From the NCBI GenBank assembly GCA_020404105.1, contig JADBWH010000068.1, positions 1 to 45,215 on the forward strand: a stretch of 45,215 nt of DNA, given 5' to 3'. The notes below the pieces were generated by a model that was given only the letters and a program-made list of their open reading frames with translations, made no database searches and was not told where the DNA came from. Origin of the DNA: Pseudanabaena sp. M53BS1SP1A06MG (GTDB lineage Bacteria; Cyanobacteriota; Cyanobacteriia; Pseudanabaenales; Pseudanabaenaceae). Position numbers and translations under genes: made by a program. Each line of letters starts with the position of its first letter. The stretch's first letter is position 1. Shown here piece by piece: positions 42,658-45,215 of the stretch.

Positions 42658-44265
42658 ATGTCAACTCCAGTAACGCCTGATATGCTCGATCCGAAGACTC
42701 CAGATGATGTAATTATTCAATCAGAATCTCGTAAACCAGAAACCGATCCAACCTTGGGTATTCCCGTCACGATCGCAAAGCAAGGAACGCCAAGACATAG
42801 ACTAGTTGCGATCGGCGACTCATTAACTCAAGGGTTTCAAAGTGGCGCAATTTTTAATACCCGACATTCCTATCCCATGATTATTGCTGAAGAACTTGGC
42901 TGGGCAAAGCAGATGCGCTATCCCACCTATGATGGAACAGGTGAAGGGTTACCTTTAAATCTTGAGAATCTTGCTCGCCAACTTGAACGCAAATATGGCA
43001 ATAGTATTGATTGGTGGGAGTTGATGCCTGCACTACTATTTTTGCGAGATACCCTCGATGCGAACGAAGACTATTGGGAGCGCGGACAAGGTTTGCAACT
43101 ACCTACTCAAAAGGACATTAACCACAACTTGGCAGTCTATGGTTGGGACTTGTGTAATACTTTGTTACGGAATGCGGATATCTGCAAAAAAGAGATCGAC
43201 GACCATCCGCCCAAGGATGACTTTTTGCAGCAAATTGTGGAGAATGCCAATGATCGCACCGCCCTCCGCGTCCTAAACTCAGCCCGCGAAAATGGTAAAG
43301 CCCTCACTCCTTTACAAGCAGCCACAGCCTTGGGTAAAGAGGGAACGACAGAGACAGGTACAGGCGACGGCATTGAAACACTGATTGTGTTGATTGGAGC
43401 TAACAATGCACTGGGTAGCATCCTTACCTTTAAGGTGAATTGGTCGGCTGAAGGTTATGACGACATGAAACTCAACGATCGATATACAGTTTGGCGACCT
43501 ATCCATTTTCATGCGGAACTGAATAAGATTGTTGAAGAAGTTAAACAGATTAAAGCGCGTCATGTCATTTTCGGGACAGTTCCCCATGTGACGATCGCCC
43601 CCTATGCTCGTGGAGTAGGAGGTAAACTTGCCGCAGGATCTCGATACTTTCCTTATTACACTTTGCCTTGGATCGGCGATGATATGTTCGATCCTAAAAA
43701 ACATCCAAGTATCACAGGGCAAGAAGCCCGCGCCATTGATAGTGCGATCGATCAATACAATGATGCGATCGCTGATGTGGTTCGAGAAGGACGTAAATCA
43801 GGCAAAGATTGGTATTTATTTGAAACAGCAGGTTTATTAGATCGACTTGCCTCCCGACGTTATATAGAAGACCCTAGCGCTCGCCCTAGTTGGTGGACGC
43901 CTTATCCACTCCCATCCGCGTTGCAAGGGCTGTCACCAGTGCCGACCTCCCAGTTCTTTATGTCAGATCCAAAGGGACGGACACAGGGCGGTCTATTCTC
44001 GCTAGATGGTATCCATCCCACCACAATTGGTTATGGGATCGTGGCACAGGAGCTAATTAAGATCATGCAACTTGCGGGTGTGCAGTTTTATCAAGATGAT
44101 GGAAAACCACGCAAGGGTTCGATCGACATCAATTTCGAGCGTCTTATTCAGCTTGACACCTTGATTTCCAATCCACCTCGTAATGTCTCTAGTGTGTTCA
44201 AACTAATTGAGTGGTTTGATCGCAACTTCAACCTCATGAGCGGGTTGCTGAAATCTAATTTTTAG
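42658..44265 (+). CDS. SGNH/GDSL-family hydrolase
   Basis: A 535 aa protein of the SGNH esterase/lipase superfamily. Block I is VAIGDSLTQGF with the nucleophile Ser at about 55. Block III is LIGANNALGS with the oxyanion Asn, and block V is DGIHPTTIGYG with catalytic Asp and His. The family is usually 200-350 aa; here an insertion of about 150 residues (about 100-245) separates blocks I and III. No signal peptide is visible, and the N-terminal 45 residues are polar and Pro-rich. ATG 42658 follows AGGAGAAAACCT. The substrate is unknown. It lies 95 bases upstream of the alpha-amylase gene. Confidence 0.8.
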   Translation: MSTPVTPDMLDPKTPDDVIIQSESRKPETDPTLGIPVTIAKQGTPRHRLVAIGDSLTQGFQSGAIFNTRHSYPMIIAEELGWAKQMRYPTYDGTGEGLPLNLENLARQLERKYGNSIDWWELMPALLFLRDTLDANEDYWERGQGLQLPTQKDINHNLAVYGWDLCNTLLRNADICKKEIDDHPPKDDFLQQIVENANDRTALRVLNSARENGKALTPLQAATALGKEGTTETGTGDGIETLIVLIGANNALGSILTFKVNWSAEGYDDMKLNDRYTVWRPIHFHAELNKIVEEVKQIKARHVIFGTVPHVTIAPYARGVGGKLAAGSRYFPYYTLPWIGDDMFDPKKHPSITGQEARAIDSAIDQYNDAIADVVREGRKSGKDWYLFETAGLLDRLASRRYIEDPSARPSWWTPYPLPSALQGLSPVPTSQFFMSDPKGRTQGGLFSLDGIHPTTIGYGIVAQELIKIMQLAGVQFYQDDGKPRKGSIDINFERLIQLDTLISNPPRNVSSVFKLIEWFDRNFNLMSGLLKSNF

Positions 44266-44360
44266 TCACGATTGGGGAGGGCGATCGCGAATTTGTCCCG
44301 TTCCATTACCAAAACCACAATCGCCATTTCACCGACAAACAAGAAGAGAATTTTTGACCT

Positions 44361-45215
44361 ATGTTTTTCAAGCAATTTGTCTTAATCTTGGTGTTGATTC
44401 TGTTCGCAACTTTCAATCTTCCTCCTAAGGCGATCGCGGCAGAACAACCCACAGCGATTTTTCATGCGTTTAATCAAAAATATAACGATGTTGAAAAATT
44501 TGTCTGCACGTTAGCGGAGCAAGGATACTCACACATTCAAATCTCTCCTGCACAGAAATCAAATTCAGGTAACGAATGGTGGAAGCGCTATCAACCATTT
44601 GATTACAGCGTAATTGAAGGATTGGGATCTGAAAGCGATCTAAAAAAACTTACCGATAAAGCGCATAGCTGCAATGTCCAAGTTATTGCGGATGTCGTTT
44701 TCAATCACATGGCGAACTTGGATGGTAACGATGGCATTGAAGATATATCGAAGTTCCCTAACCTTTCCCCAAGTGACTTTAATACTAAATCCACCAGAAA
44801 TCCAATCGATAAACCTTGCAACATTAGCTATAATGATGGCAATAGAATCACTGAAGTGAATTGTTGGCTGGGAGGACTTCCAGATCTAAAATTCACCGAT
44901 AATGTCAAGACCATTCAAAAAGCACATCTAAAAAAATTACTAGACTTAGGAATTGATGGATTCCGATTTGATGCTGCCAAGCATATGCCAACAGAGGTTG
45001 TCAAAGAGTACATTGATTACATCGATCGAGAAAGCCAAGGCAAGACATGGAACTACCTTGAGGTGATCGAAGATAGTGATACAAAAGCAGAAGACTATAA
45101 TTGGATTGCTGCAGTTGAAGATTTTGTTCTCTATAACTCGATGAAGAATGCGTTTACTTTTGGTGGTGACTTGCGATCGCTACCTGCAATTGCTATTAAC
45201 GACCAACGTAGTGTA
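44361..45215 (+). CDS. Secreted GH13 alpha-amylase, 5' part (runs off the window)
   Basis: The frame is open from ATG 44361 to the window end (285 codons). A signal peptide spans about 1-27 (hydrophobic 6-19, cleavage near AIAA). GH13 region I DVVFNH is at 111-116. Region II GFRFDAAKH has the nucleophile Asp204. Region III YLEVIED has the acid/base Glu234. The order AIFHAFNQKYNDVEK, then GYSHIQISPAQKS, is that of short bacterial and animal-type alpha-amylases. It should hydrolyse alpha-1,4-glucan outside the cytoplasm. Region IV and the C-terminal domain lie beyond the window. The ribosome binding site is weak. Confidence 0.9.
   Translation, partial: MFFKQFVLILVLILFATFNLPPKAIAAEQPTAIFHAFNQKYNDVEKFVCTLAEQGYSHIQISPAQKSNSGNEWWKRYQPFDYSVIEGLGSESDLKKLTDKAHSCNVQVIADVVFNHMANLDGNDGIEDISKFPNLSPSDFNTKSTRNPIDKPCNISYNDGNRITEVNCWLGGLPDLKFTDNVKTIQKAHLKKLLDLGIDGFRFDAAKHMPTEVVKEYIDYIDRESQGKTWNYLEVIEDSDTKAEDYNWIAAVEDFVLYNSMKNAFTFGGDLRSLPAIAINDQRSV

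Noticed and set aside
43137-43755. Two minus-strand open frames (94 and 147 codons) inside the GDSL hydrolase gene
   Set aside because: They are antisense to a gene with clear catalytic motifs and have no family resemblance of their own.

Overview
The window is chromosomal DNA of a cyanobacterium. It carries psaC, an apcA-apcB-apcC allophycocyanin cluster, a small nblA-like gene, ndhD, a PedR-type regulator, plant-type acyl-lipid desaturases (desB, desC) and many copies of the octamer GCGATCGC (HIP1). The moderately low GC, the HIP1 density and the abundance of palindromic intergenic repeats would suit a Pseudanabaena-like organism, but that placement is inference and no 16S gene is present.

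Layout. 1-650: the 3' end of an ISKra4-like transposase and a palindromic repeat. 650-6500: a short RecQ helicase, desB, and on the minus strand a succinic-semialdehyde dehydrogenase followed by a ThDP enzyme, the pair that closes the cyanobacterial TCA cycle. 6700-10300: a PIN-like protein facing a Uma2-type nuclease, a MerR-type metal regulator with a clear operator, desC, and an orphan antitoxin-like gene. 10289-19400: housekeeping genes (dxr, der, accA, uvrA) with an FkbM methyltransferase and a cupin protein. 19700-25400: psaC, an AstE/aspartoacylase-like protein, a small membrane-protein gene broken by an in-frame TAG, a coiled-coil protein, an EcsC-family gene split by a miniature transposon, an inositol-phosphatase-family gene, a LysM/M23 peptidase and a TMEM14-like gene. 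25680-27780: apcABC and nblA-like. 27800-32100 (minus strand): HAD hydrolase, pedR-like with an overlapping small gene, a DUF2232-like membrane protein, lgt and an aminotransferase. 32400-41330: ndhD, a large sensor histidine kinase, a phytol-kinase-family gene, a secreted fasciclin protein, a PatA-like response regulator and a di-iron hydroxylase-family protein. 41400-42230: a decaying minus-strand cluster (LuxR-type HTH, truncated retropepsin-like, and a small gene with a TGA in place of a probable Trp codon). 42658-end: an SGNH/GDSL hydrolase and the 5' part of a secreted GH13 alpha-amylase.

The most distinctive content is between the genes. At least four families of short palindromic elements recur, and several copies keep perfect hairpins although their stem sequences differ. 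One roughly 100 bp element sits inside the EcsC-family gene; removing it together with one copy of a TA duplication restores the reading frame exactly, so the insertion event can be read directly from the sequence. I found no CRISPR array, rRNA, tRNA, prophage or recognisable multi-gene defence system. All identifications come from reading sequence and recalled family motifs; no database search was run.
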